From: Mycobacterium sp. 1465703.0 | GTDB lineage: Bacteria > Actinomycetota > Actinomycetes > Mycobacteriales > Mycobacteriaceae | DNA: 64,000 bases | NCBI RefSeq assembly: GCF_001672975.1 | Contig: NZ_LZKU01000076.1 | Location: 28,680-92,679, forward strand | Direction of reading: 5' to 3' | Part shown: positions 54,613 through 62,726 of the stretch, one piece after another | How positions within the stretch are numbered: position 1 is the stretch's first letter | Layout: each line of letters begins with the position of its first letter | Made by a program: the position numbers and the translations under genes | The notes under the pieces: generated by a model | Told to the model about the DNA's origin: nothing | Databases searched by the model: none | The model's input: the letters and a program-made list of their open reading frames with translations, nothing else

Positions 54613-55946
54613 GGTGTGCTACCGCCGGTCTGCGGTGTGTCACGGTCATCGACAGCGGTGATTTCGCGGATGGGGCGCGGCGCAGGCTCGCGGCGGCGCC
54701 AGTCTTCGGGAATCGTCGCTTCCAGCACGTCGTCAACGGTCACCACGCCGAGCAGGCGATCTTGCTCGTCGACGACAGGGATGGAATAGAGATTGAAATC
54801 GGCCATCAGCAGCGCGATGTCGGTCAGATCCGCATCGGCGTTGACCCGCACCGGATCGGAATCCATAAGGGATGCAACGGTTTCAGCGGGATCAACCTGC
54901 AGGAGGGTGATCACCGACACGACGCCGTCCAGCCGTTTGTCCTCGTCGAGCACGTGCACCTTGATCAGCGCCTCCGGCTGGATGTTGCGTGAGGCGGCGA
55001 TCAGCGCCAGCGCCTGACCCGCGGTGGCGGTGGCCGAACATGTCACGGAGTCGACATTCATCAGCCCGCCGGCGCTCTCGGGGTTGAACCCCATCAGGGT
55101 AATGACTTTGGTGCGTTGCGGGGCCGGCATCAGTTCGAGGACGCGTCGGCGCCGTGACTGGCGCAGGTCGACGATTGCGTCGGCGGCGTCGTCGGCGCGC
55201 ATCCGGCCCAGCAGGGCGGCGACCTCGTTGTCCGGCATATCGTCGAGTAGCCGGCTGGCCTTGTCCGGGTCCAGCTCCTCGAAGACGTCAGCTTCGAGTT
55301 CTGGGTCGCTGTGCACCCGGTCGAGGATCTCGCCGCCCTCCGCCTTGTCCGCTTCCTCGAGAAGGTCGGCGATTTCGGCGGCCTTGAGGTCACCGAACCG
55401 ATCCGACAGACGCCGAACTGCATCGGAACGTGCGTGACCGATCAGCGGCTCGAATGCCTTCCAATCCCGCGACGCATGCCCACCTGAATGCTTGATCAAA
55501 CCGAATAACCGTGGTGGACGGCGCGTGTCCAGACGGGTAACCACCCAGCCCCCGCGGCTCTGTTCGAGTTCGACGTCGTAGGCGCGCACCAGCTCGACGG
55601 TCGCCACATCGATCAGCCGGTGGCCCAACACATCGGTGCGCAACAACACCTCGCCTTCGCGGCGTTCGAAGCCACGAAGGTCAACCTTGTTCTTGGTCAA
55701 CAGAACTCGGTCCACGGAATATTCGTCAATGGATTTGTCTCCGATGAAGACCCGACGCCCGCCGACTCCGGCCACGATCCCGGCCACCAGCGGATACTCT
55801 TCGGCTCCGCGTAGCCGCACGATCACGTCCTCGACCCGGCCCACCGTGTCCCCGGAGCGGGCCAGCACGGGCGCCCGCAACAGTTGCGAGAGGTGGATGA
55901 CTGGCTGCGCGGTGCGCGGCTTGGATGCCTTTTCCGATGTGCCCAC
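54609..55946 (-). CDS. Soluble PRC-barrel + MgtE-N + CBS-pair protein (magnesium sensor without channel)
   Basis: A 445-residue soluble protein. The N-terminal ~180 residues include PRC-barrel-like strands (LARSGDTVGRVEDVIVRL, VLLRTDVLGHRLIDV). The MgtE intracellular N domain follows (about 190-300: AAEIADLLEEADKAEGGEILD, DPDKASRLLDDMPDNEVAALLGRM), then a CBS pair (about 300-415: AGGLMNVDSVTCSATATAG, DPVRVNADADLTDIALLMADFNLYSIPVVDE). In MgtE these parts sense Mg2+ and gate the channel. Here the membrane channel is absent. GTG 55946 is preceded by GAGGAGGG. It overlaps the NRAMP-like gene by 4 bp, so the two probably form a transporter and its regulator. Confidence 0.88.
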   Translation of the reverse strand: MGTSEKASKPRTAQPVIHLSQLLRAPVLARSGDTVGRVEDVIVRLRGAEEYPLVAGIVAGVGGRRVFIGDKSIDEYSVDRVLLTKNKVDLRGFERREGEVLLRTDVLGHRLIDVATVELVRAYDVELEQSRGGWVVTRLDTRRPPRLFGLIKHSGGHASRDWKAFEPLIGHARSDAVRRLSDRFGDLKAAEIADLLEEADKAEGGEILDRVHSDPELEADVFEELDPDKASRLLDDMPDNEVAALLGRMRADDAADAIVDLRQSRRRRVLELMPAPQRTKVITLMGFNPESAGGLMNVDSVTCSATATAGQALALIAASRNIQPEALIKVHVLDEDKRLDGVVSVITLLQVDPAETVASLMDSDPVRVNADADLTDIALLMADFNLYSIPVVDEQDRLLGVVTVDDVLEATIPEDWRRREPAPRPIREITAVDDRDTPQTGGSTP

Positions 55947-56087
55947 GTAACCCTCCTCAAGGCGGTGTGACCGAACCCGCGCACAACCTACCCCTAAACC
56001 AGGTATCAGGAGCCATGTACCGCTTCGAATCGATCGTCGGGCCGCCTCGGCCGCCAGAATCTACGCCCCTACCACTGCGCACGGCTA

Positions 56088-56149
56088 CCGCCAATAGGTA
56101 AACAGCAGAAGGATATTGGGATTTTTGAATCCCTCGATACCTATTGCGG
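56088..56149 (-). other. Nested inverted-repeat structure upstream of the MgtE-N/CBS operon
   Basis: An outer stem of 9 bp (CAATAGGTA at 56092-56100 with TACCTATTG at 56138-56146) can extend by CCGC/GCGG with one bulge. It encloses a 6-bp hairpin, GGGATT-TTTG-AATCCC (56118-56133). The region lies 140-200 bp before the MgtE-N/CBS start and just after the lipoprotein gene stop (56197), all minus strand. It may be a terminator for the lipoprotein gene or a leader element of the metal operon. I do not recognise an M-box. Confidence 0.45.
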
Positions 56150-56196
56150 CCGGTATTCCGACGACGGTCAGGGCAACGGTCCCAGTTAGCTGGCAG

Positions 56197-56946
56197 CTAT
56201 TGTTTGTCGACCTTGCCGGCGATCTGATTGGCGACCTCGACGGCCACGTTGCCTGGATCGTTGCGGCACGCCTCGACATCGATGACGACGTTGTTGCGTA
56301 CCGTCAGCGCGCGCTGGCAGCTCTCGGACATGGTCTGCCCGTCCTTGGATGCCGTCACCGAGTCGGTGGTGCTCAACACGCCATTGGTGCTGGAAACCGG
56401 TCCGACCTTCCAGGTCACCGTCGGAGCGTCAGGGTCACCGGCGGCGGTGTCCTGACGGTTGGCGCAGGCGGGCCAGCCCTGGGGGGACGACGAGGTGGTG
56501 AAGAAGGCGCTAGCCTGCTGTGCGGACGGGAACAGCACCAGCATCTGAGTCACGCCCGGGGCGCCGGAATCGCGTGAGGTGCCATCACTTTCGCCTTGCA
56601 CAGCCGTGTTGCCGCTGCCCGCATAAACCGAAGTTTCGGCGGGTCCGGTGATGTAGCGGCACTCGTCGGGGAATTTGTACGACTTGGGGAACGCGTCGGC
56701 GGGGTTGTCATTGTTCAGCGCGAAGAACGGCTCCAAAGTCTTCGACCCTGTGACGCCCAGAGCGGCGTCGATCTCGGCCGAGGTAAGGAGCAAAGGCATC
56801 AGCGCCGATTGTGCGAGCGGCGGCTTGGCGGCCGTGGTCGTGGTGGTGGTGGAGGACGGGGCGCTAGCTTCCTCGTTGCTGTTGCCGCACCCGGCAACGG
56901 AAATCCCGATGGCCGCAACGGCAACCACGCGTGTTAGCTGACGCAT
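56197..56946 (-). CDS. Lipoprotein with PknH-like extracellular sensor domain
   Basis: A 249-residue protein from the ATG at 56946 (the frame reaches 56982). Its signal peptide ends in a lipobox, ISVAGC-GN. A Ser/Thr-rich linker with a run of Thr follows, then a domain with LMPLLLTSAEIDAALGV, CRYITGPAETSVYAGSG, VTQMLVLFPSAQQASAFF, WPACANR and MSESCQRALTVRNNVVIDVEACR. The paired Cys and this order match the extracellular PknH sensor domain family found in LppH-type lipoproteins. The ligand is unknown. It would be anchored on the outer face of the membrane. Confidence 0.85.
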   Translation of the reverse strand: MRQLTRVVAVAAIGISVAGCGNSNEEASAPSSTTTTTTAAKPPLAQSALMPLLLTSAEIDAALGVTGSKTLEPFFALNNDNPADAFPKSYKFPDECRYITGPAETSVYAGSGNTAVQGESDGTSRDSGAPGVTQMLVLFPSAQQASAFFTTSSSPQGWPACANRQDTAAGDPDAPTVTWKVGPVSSTNGVLSTTDSVTASKDGQTMSESCQRALTVRNNVVIDVEACRNDPGNVAVEVANQIAGKVDKQ

Positions 56947-57090
56947 GAATGAGGGGCCTTCCTGCTCGAGTCGACTCCGCAAGCAGTCCGCGCGTTCGTA
57001 TGCGTCAGCTATTCAGAGGTTATTTGCGGGAGCTTACGCGCAGCGACCGCCAGGGCGGGCGGATTCAGAGTTAAGAGTTATGTTCGCTGT

Positions 57091-57459
57091 GTGTCCACCG
57101 TCGACTTCACCTCGGTATCGCCGATCGTTCCCGTCCGAGACCTGGAGGTCGCACTCAGCCGGTACCGCCGGCTTGGATTCGACGCCCGCGCGTACGACGG
57201 TCCCGAACGGTACGGATTCGCCGATCGTGGGTCGGTGTCAATCCATGTCACCGAATGGGCGGAGCACGATCCGCTGCGCACCGCCGCGAGCGTGTACTTC
57301 TATGTCAATGACGCCGATGCCCTCTACGCGGAGTGGGCGGCGCTGAAAAATCTCGAAGGCCGCCTGATCGCTCCGCAGGACACGCCGTACGGTTTGCGTG
57401 AATTCGCCTATGTCGATCCGGACGGCACCGCGCACCGGATCGGTTCACGCCTGAGCTGA
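57091..57459 (+). CDS. VOC-family (glyoxalase/bleomycin-resistance-like) protein
   Basis: A 122-residue protein with the beta-alpha-beta-beta-beta repeat of the VOC superfamily: SPIVPVRDLEVALSRYRRLGFDA, then RGSVSIHVTEW, and the second half VYFYVNDADALYAEWAAL, then LREFAYVDPDGTAHRIG. His in IHVTE and Glu in LREFAY are the usual metal-site positions. The spacing resembles bleomycin-binding proteins that sequester drugs, but such folds do many things. GTG start. Its 3' end is 2 bp from the convergent DMT transporter gene. Confidence 0.86.
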   Translation: MSTVDFTSVSPIVPVRDLEVALSRYRRLGFDARAYDGPERYGFADRGSVSIHVTEWAEHDPLRTAASVYFYVNDADALYAEWAALKNLEGRLIAPQDTPYGLREFAYVDPDGTAHRIGSRLS

Positions 57460-57461
57460 TC

Positions 57462-58358
57462 TCACGTCTGGTCCGTTGCAGGAGAAGGCTTTTCGTTAGA
57501 CGAGGGGGGATAGCTGGCCTGACTGTGAGCCAGTGCGATCGTCGCTGCCGCCATCACGGCTATTGATAAGCCCAATGCCACCAGGCCAATATCGTTGGTA
57601 TGCAGCGTTTCACCCAGCACGGTGACACCGAGCACCGATCCGACGATGGGCTCGGCGACGGTGACCGCCGGAAGCGACGCGGTGAGCGGCCCGGCCCGAA
57701 ACGCCGACTGCTCCCAAGCGGTGGCCGCGATCGCCACCACAATCCACACGTACAACTCGGGTGCGCGCAACAACGCCGGGATGCCGCGGCCGAGTTGGTC
57801 GACCACGCCTTTGGTCAACACCGAAAACAATCCCCACAGTGAACCGGACATCAGGCCCAGCAACAATGCGCCGGCCGAGCCCGGGAACAGCCGCGCCCCG
57901 ATCACACACAGAATCAACGCCGGAACCATCACCAGCGCCACGATGGTCCAGGTCTGCACCGACCCGCGCGGAGTCCCCTGCTCCGGGTCGCCGACTGTCA
58001 CCACCACCGCAACGGCAGTCGCGAGCAATACGGCCCAAATCCCCTGCCGGCGTGTGATTCTGCGATGGTTAGCCTTGGCGCTGATGATCAGCGCGAAGAG
58101 CAGTGATGTCACCAAGAGTGCCTGCACCAGCACCACCGAACCCAGGCCCAGCGCCGCGGCCTGGAAGCCGAACCCGGCGGCAGCGACCAGGCTGCCCGTC
58201 CACCACCGTCTATCACGGAGCAGCCGGCGAAACAGGGCGAAGGTGCTGACCGGTTCATCGGTGACTTGTTGAGCGGATTGCTGCTGAACGACGTCTCCGG
58301 CGCCAACCATCAGGGCTGCCGCCACTGCGAGCAACACGGCGAGGTCTGTTTTGCTCAT
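57462..58358 (-). CDS. DMT/EamA-like membrane transporter
   Basis: A 298-residue protein with about nine to ten hydrophobic helices: LAVLLAVAAALMVGAGDVVQQ, WWTGSLVAAAGFGFQAAALGLGSVVLVQALLVTSLLFALII, GIWAVLLATAVAVVVTV, WTIVALVMVPALILCVIGA, LFPGSAGALLLGLMSGSLWGLFSVLT, and a C-terminal set with PIVGSVLGVTVLGE. The last motif (E-P-I-x-x-x-x-x-x-x-x-x-G-E) is typical of EamA/DMT exporters. The early A-L-G-x-x-x-L-V-Q-A-L pattern resembles the DMT group found in actinobacteria. The substrate is unknown. Confidence 0.83.
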   Translation of the reverse strand: MSKTDLAVLLAVAAALMVGAGDVVQQQSAQQVTDEPVSTFALFRRLLRDRRWWTGSLVAAAGFGFQAAALGLGSVVLVQALLVTSLLFALIISAKANHRRITRRQGIWAVLLATAVAVVVTVGDPEQGTPRGSVQTWTIVALVMVPALILCVIGARLFPGSAGALLLGLMSGSLWGLFSVLTKGVVDQLGRGIPALLRAPELYVWIVVAIAATAWEQSAFRAGPLTASLPAVTVAEPIVGSVLGVTVLGETLHTNDIGLVALGLSIAVMAAATIALAHSQASYPPSSNEKPSPATDQT

Positions 58359-58528
58359 AACGATCTCCTAGGTAGTGCTGCTCGGCACTTCGCTTGTGGT
58401 GCAGTCGGTTTGCATCGGTTGCGCCAAGCCCGATGCGCCCGCCTTCGACCGACAACTCGTACGAGGGCCGGGAAGTACGCACCAACGCGTCGGGGGATGC
58501 CCAACGAAGGTCAGCTGTTGGCCGCGGG

Positions 58529-59659
58529 TCAAGCGCGGTCGGCATCGGTATAGCGGATGATGCCGCGGATGTTGCGGCCCTCCAGCATGTCGCGATAGCC
58601 ATCGTTGATCTGCTCGAGGGTGTACTCGCGCGTGACCATGTCGTCGAGGTTGAGCTGCCCCAGCTTGTACAGCTCCAGAATCGCCGGAATGTCGTGCTGT
58701 GGGTTGCCGCCCCCGAACAGGCTTCCCTGCAGGCTCTTTTGCAGCAGCGTCAGACCGGCCAGATTGAGCGTGGTATCGGTGGCCATCACGTTGCCCATGG
58801 CCGTCAGCACGCAGGTGCCTCCCTTTGCGGTCAGGCTCATCCATTCCTCGACCTCACCGCCGTCGCAATGACCCACTGTGACAATCACTTTGCGGCACAT
58901 CGCTCCCCAGGTGGCCTCGGCGATGGCAGCAGCGGCAGTGGTGACATCCGCGAAAGCCTCTGTCGCGCCGAACTTCAACGCCTGCTGGCGTTTCCAGTCG
59001 AACGGATCGACGGCGAACACGCGTCGGGCTCCGGCGATTCGGGCGCCCTGTATTGCTGCGACGCCGACGCCGCCGATACCGATCACCGCGACGTCATCGC
59101 CGGGTCCGACCGCCGCACTGCGCACTGCGGAGCCATAGCCCGTTGTGACGCCGCAGCCCACCAGGCAGGCCACGTCGAAGGGAATCGACAGGTCGACCTT
59201 GACTACCGACGTGTGGTGCACCACCACGTAGGGGGCGAATGTCCCGAGCAGCGACATCGGCACGACATCGTGTCCTTTGGCCGTCACCCGAAAGGATCCG
59301 TCGCACACCGATGCGCCGGACAGCAACCCCATGCCCAAGTCGCACAAATTACGCAAACCGACCTGGCAAGGCGTGCACTTGCCGCAGGACGGGATAAACG
59401 ACATCACCACGTGATCGCCGACGGCCAGGTGCTCGACGCCGTCTCCGATTTCGGTGACGACGCCGGCGCCCTCATGGCCGCCGAGGACGGGGAAGCTCGG
59501 GATGGGGAAATCACCGGTCAGCAAGTGGTGGTCGGAGTGACACAAGCCGGCGGTCTCCAGTTGAACCGTCACCTCGCCGCGCCGCGGGTCGCCGATCTCG
59601 ATCTCGTCGATCACCCACGGGTGGTTCAGGTCCCAGACCAGGGCGCCTTTGGTTTTCAA
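58529..59659 (-). CDS. Zinc alcohol dehydrogenase, NDMA-dependent type
   Basis: A 376-residue medium-chain dehydrogenase. Seen: catalytic zinc ligands in AGLCHSDHHLL and LGGHEGAGVV, the structural zinc loop CGKCTPCQVGLRNLC, the third catalytic ligand in VGCGVTTGYGSA, and the coenzyme loop VAVIGIGGVGVAAIQGA. In the NDMA-dependent actinobacterial group the NAD is tightly bound and electrons go to a carrier such as mycofactocin; this assignment is from overall resemblance (DLNHPWVIDEIEIG start and NPQHDIPAILELYKLG). It is divergent from a thiolase gene, with inverted repeats between. Confidence 0.86.
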   Translation of the reverse strand: MKTKGALVWDLNHPWVIDEIEIGDPRRGEVTVQLETAGLCHSDHHLLTGDFPIPSFPVLGGHEGAGVVTEIGDGVEHLAVGDHVVMSFIPSCGKCTPCQVGLRNLCDLGMGLLSGASVCDGSFRVTAKGHDVVPMSLLGTFAPYVVVHHTSVVKVDLSIPFDVACLVGCGVTTGYGSAVRSAAVGPGDDVAVIGIGGVGVAAIQGARIAGARRVFAVDPFDWKRQQALKFGATEAFADVTTAAAAIAEATWGAMCRKVIVTVGHCDGGEVEEWMSLTAKGGTCVLTAMGNVMATDTTLNLAGLTLLQKSLQGSLFGGGNPQHDIPAILELYKLGQLNLDDMVTREYTLEQINDGYRDMLEGRNIRGIIRYTDADRA

Positions 59660-59679
59660 CGGGTAGGCCTCCTGTTGCT

Positions 59680-59716
59680 GACCGCGTGTACTAACCGCTT
59701 AATTGTTAGCGCGGTC
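59680..59716. promoter_or_regulatory. Inverted repeat between alcohol dehydrogenase and thiolase genes (left site)
   Basis: Outer arms GACCGCG (59680-59686) and CGCGGTC (59710-59716), and inner arms CTAAC (59691-59695) and GTTAG (59705-59709), form a bulged dyad 21 bp before the dehydrogenase start. A repressor-binding role is likely but unproven. Confidence 0.4.
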
Positions 59717-59744
59717 ACAGACCGGCCCCCACCGAACTTAGACC

Positions 59745-59767
59745 AATACTATTGTCTATACAGTATT
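59745..59767. promoter_or_regulatory. Inverted repeat upstream of the thiolase gene (right site)
   Basis: AATACT (59745-59750) and AGTATT (59762-59767) are separated by 11 nt and lie about 52 bp before the thiolase ATG in an AT-rich patch. It may be an operator or overlap the promoter of the thiolase gene. Confidence 0.35.
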
Positions 59768-59818
59768 TGATACGATTCGCCGCGACTGACCGCAGCCAGA
59801 CCGTTCGAGGTTGAAAAC

Positions 59819-60994
59819 ATGGGTACACCCGTAATCGTTGGAGCCGTTCGGACGGCGATCGGCCGTTCTTTCAAGGGCACGCTCGTCAATACACCACCCG
59901 AGACACTGATCACCGCGGTGTTGCCAGAGGTGGTGCGCAGGTCCGGTGTCGATCCGACCGCCATCGATGACATCATTTTCGCCGAATCGCATTACGGCGG
60001 TGGCGATCTCGCGCGGTATGCGGCGACGGCTACCGGTCTTGAGCATGTTCCGGGACAGTCGGTGAACCGGCATTGCGCGGGCAGCCTGACGGCTATCGGC
60101 AACGCCGCGGCGCAGATCGGCTCCGGCATGGAGCGTGTGTTGATCGCCGGCGGCGTGCAGTCGCTGTCGATGACGCCGCTGACCAACTGGCGGATTCCGG
60201 GCCCCGAGCTGAAGTTCGAGGAGCGCTGGATGCCGCCCACCCACGTAGAAACACCGGACGCGCCCGCCAAGGACATGTCCATCACTGTGGGCTGGAACAC
60301 CGCCCAGGCGGTCGGCATCACACGCGAGGAGATGGACGCCTGGGCCGCGCGTTCCCATGAGCGCGCCATCGCGGCCATGGACGCCGGCAAGTTTGTCGAC
60401 GAGATCCTCGCGCTGAAGATCACCCAGGTTGACGGCTCGGTGACCGAGTTCTCCGTCGACGAGCATCCGCGCCGGGACACCACCGTCGAGAAGCTCGCCG
60501 GCCTCAAGGTGCTGCACCCCGAGATCGAGGGCTTCTCGATCACGGCGGGCAACAGCAGCGGCACCAACGACGCCGCGGCCGCGGTCGCGCTCGTCGACAG
60601 TGACTACGCCCAGGCCGAGAGGCTCAACGCGATGGGTACGGTCAGGGCCTGGGCCGCCGCCGGCGTGCCGCCCAGGGACTGTGGTCTGGGCGCCGTGAAG
60701 GTCATCGGGAAGGTGTTGCAGCGGGCCGGTCTGTCACCCGGCGACGTAGCGCTGTGGGAGATCAACGAGGCCTTCGCATCGGTGCCGATCGCGGCGTGCC
60801 GGGAATACGGCATCGACGAGGAGAAGGTGAACTTCTCCGGTAGCGGCTGCAGCCTAGGTCACCCGATCGCGGCTTCCGGGGCGCGCATGGTGACCACGTT
60901 GGCCTACGAGCTGGCCCGCCGCGGCGGTGGTATCGGCGTCGCGGCGATGTGCGCGGGTGGTGGCCAGGGCGGCGCTGTCGTCATCGAGGTCTGA
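59819..60994 (+). CDS. Thiolase (acetyl-CoA C-acyltransferase, FadA-like)
   Basis: A 391-residue thiolase. Seen: VIVGAVRTAIGRSFKG, the acylated Cys in VNRHCAGSLTAIGNAA, IAGGVQSLSM, the WEINEAFASVPIAACREYG block (N-E-A-F), the GHPIAASGARM loop with catalytic His, and the second Cys in MCAGGGQGGA. It performs the last step of beta-oxidation, or condensation of two acyl-CoAs. GAGGTTG precedes the ATG. The FadA subtype is not decidable; the divergent alcohol dehydrogenase may share regulation. Confidence 0.93.
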   Translation: MGTPVIVGAVRTAIGRSFKGTLVNTPPETLITAVLPEVVRRSGVDPTAIDDIIFAESHYGGGDLARYAATATGLEHVPGQSVNRHCAGSLTAIGNAAAQIGSGMERVLIAGGVQSLSMTPLTNWRIPGPELKFEERWMPPTHVETPDAPAKDMSITVGWNTAQAVGITREEMDAWAARSHERAIAAMDAGKFVDEILALKITQVDGSVTEFSVDEHPRRDTTVEKLAGLKVLHPEIEGFSITAGNSSGTNDAAAAVALVDSDYAQAERLNAMGTVRAWAAAGVPPRDCGLGAVKVIGKVLQRAGLSPGDVALWEINEAFASVPIAACREYGIDEEKVNFSGSGCSLGHPIAASGARMVTTLAYELARRGGGIGVAAMCAGGGQGGAVVIEV

Positions 60995-61018
60995 GCAACC
61001 GCTCGTTGTGCCAACCCG

Positions 61019-61645
61019 CTAGTTACAAAACGTGTAGCCGATGAACTGGGTGCCCTGCGTGTCGCCGCTCGAGTAGTTGGCGAAGTGCACCGCGGGCTCT
61101 CCGTTGTACTGGGTGTTCATCTTCTGCACGCTCGGTGGTGGCACCTCTTTGGGGAAGGCCAGAATCATGTCGGCGAAAATCTCCAAGCCGACCTGACAGA
61201 TGGCCTCGCGCCGCGGCGGCTGCGGGTTCCATGCGTGCACAATTACCGGTTCGGTCAGCTGAGACCCGGCTGCGCAGTTGGGATCGCAGAGCTTGAACAC
61301 CGCCGTACCGGTCCCGTCGGCGCCCTGCGGGCCCCACGAACTCCACGACATGTCCTGTAGCGCGACGGCCACACTAGCGCAGCCCAAAACGTTGAGTTTC
61401 TTGGGGCGGGCGACCGGCTGAACGGACGGGTTATAGCAGCCGGGAATGGCAAAGCTCTCCGGCGCTGAGGGCGACGGTTGGGTACTGGGCCCCGTCGCGC
61501 TTTGATGCCCTTGGGTCAGCTGACCTCCCACGAAGGTGATGACACCGGCCAGCGCCACCGCCGTCGCCGAGCCGATGACGATCAAACGCCCCCGAGGGAT
61601 GTGCCGGAACCGCTTCAATAAAGGGACGTTGGCGTTGCCGCTCAC
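61019..61645 (-). CDS. Membrane-anchored extracellular protein of unknown function
   Basis: A 208-residue protein if started at GTG 61645 (VSGNANVPLLKRFRHIPRG); the open frame runs to 61783 but its leader has no sensible composition. One transmembrane segment (LIVIGSATAVALAGVITFVGG, about residues 20-40) is followed by a Ser/Pro/Thr linker and a domain with four or more Cys (IPGCYNP, LGCASVAV, KLCDPNCAAG, AICQVGLE, GYTFCN). Paired Cys suggest disulphides outside the membrane. I recognise no family. It is convergent with the thiolase gene and divergent from cysQ-like gene. Confidence 0.65.
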   Translation of the reverse strand: MSGNANVPLLKRFRHIPRGRLIVIGSATAVALAGVITFVGGQLTQGHQSATGPSTQPSPSAPESFAIPGCYNPSVQPVARPKKLNVLGCASVAVALQDMSWSSWGPQGADGTGTAVFKLCDPNCAAGSQLTEPVIVHAWNPQPPRREAICQVGLEIFADMILAFPKEVPPPSVQKMNTQYNGEPAVHFANYSSGDTQGTQFIGYTFCN

Positions 61646-61746
61646 ACCCACCAGATTAGGGCACAAGCTTTCCGCGGGGGCGGTACCCGCCCACCGGGGC
61701 GTCACACGGTAAAGTTGGTCATCGCTACCAACATATTGAGGATTTC

Positions 61747-62496
61747 GTGGAGTCGCCGATGAATGACCATGACCTGGCCGCACGGTTGGCTACCGAGGCC
61801 GGTCGGCTACTGCTCGGGGTCCGTGAAGAGTTCGCCGATGCGGAAGCCGGCGACCGGAAAGCCGCGGGGGACAAGCGATCCCACGACTTCTTGATGGAGG
61901 CGCTCGCCGCGGAGCGGCACGATGACGCGGTGCTCTCCGAAGAGGGCGCCGACAACCCGGTGCGATTGCGCTCGGACCGCGTCTGGATCGTCGATCCGCT
62001 GGACGGGACGCGGGAATTCTCCGAACTCGGGCGCGACGACTGGGCGGTGCACGTCGCGCTCTGGGAGGCCGGTGAACTGGTCGCCGGCGCGGTCACATTA
62101 CCCGCACAAGGCATCACGTTCGCGACTCCCGAGGTCGCTTCACCTCCGGTCGCGCCGGGCAAGCCGCGCATCGTCGTGTCGCGCACCCGTCCACCCGCGA
62201 TTGCCCTGAACGTGCAGGATGCGCTGGATGGAGTCCTGGTGGAAATGGGTTCCGCCGGAGCCAAGGTGGCTTCGATCGTCCAAGGGTTGTCCGATGTGTA
62301 CGTGCATGCCGGCGGCCAGTTCGAATGGGACTCCGCTGCGCCGGTGGCAGTGGCACGAGCCGCCGGGCTGCACACCTCTCGCATCGACGGCTCAGCATTG
62401 GCCTACAACCAACCCGACCCGAAGTTGCCGGATCTGGTGGTCTGCCGTCCCGAGTTCGCGGAAGCCGTACTCGCGGTTACCCGATCACCGCAATAG
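61747..62496 (+). CDS. cysQ: 3'(2'),5'-bisphosphate nucleotidase, CysQ-like
   Basis: A 249-residue inositol-monophosphatase-fold protein. Seen: LSEEGADNP (metal Glu), VWIVDPLDGTREFSELGRDDW (D-P-L-D-G-T metal motif), VHVALWEAGELVAGAV, and FEWDSAAPVAVARAAGL (W-D-x-A-A motif). This is the CysQ/IMPase signature: it removes phosphate from PAP in sulfate assimilation. GAGG precedes the GTG start. Length is slightly shorter than M. tuberculosis CysQ. Exact substrate (PAP versus inositol phosphate) is not proven. Confidence 0.86.
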   Translation: MESPMNDHDLAARLATEAGRLLLGVREEFADAEAGDRKAAGDKRSHDFLMEALAAERHDDAVLSEEGADNPVRLRSDRVWIVDPLDGTREFSELGRDDWAVHVALWEAGELVAGAVTLPAQGITFATPEVASPPVAPGKPRIVVSRTRPPAIALNVQDALDGVLVEMGSAGAKVASIVQGLSDVYVHAGGQFEWDSAAPVAVARAAGLHTSRIDGSALAYNQPDPKLPDLVVCRPEFAEAVLAVTRSPQ

Positions 62497-62726
62497 GCAG
62501 CCTCCGGGAGGACTTGTCGTTCGGTAACTTCGGGCGGGCGTCCGGTCAAACATACTGAGCTGTAAGGTAATTCGCCGTGTCGCTAATGATGGCAGGCGCG
62601 GGCCGAAAAGTCTTCGCTCGTCGGCGCATCGACATCGGCCGTCGCGCTGTTACATGATGGGGACGTCGGCCCCGCACTTGCCGGCGCGGTGATCACCGGG
62701 GCCCGGTCTCAAAGGAGCGGTCACCA

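Noticed and set aside
55947..56196. M-box (Mg2+) riboswitch before the MgtE-N/CBS gene
   Set aside because: The nested hairpin does not match the M-box layout I know; kept only as an unnamed structure.
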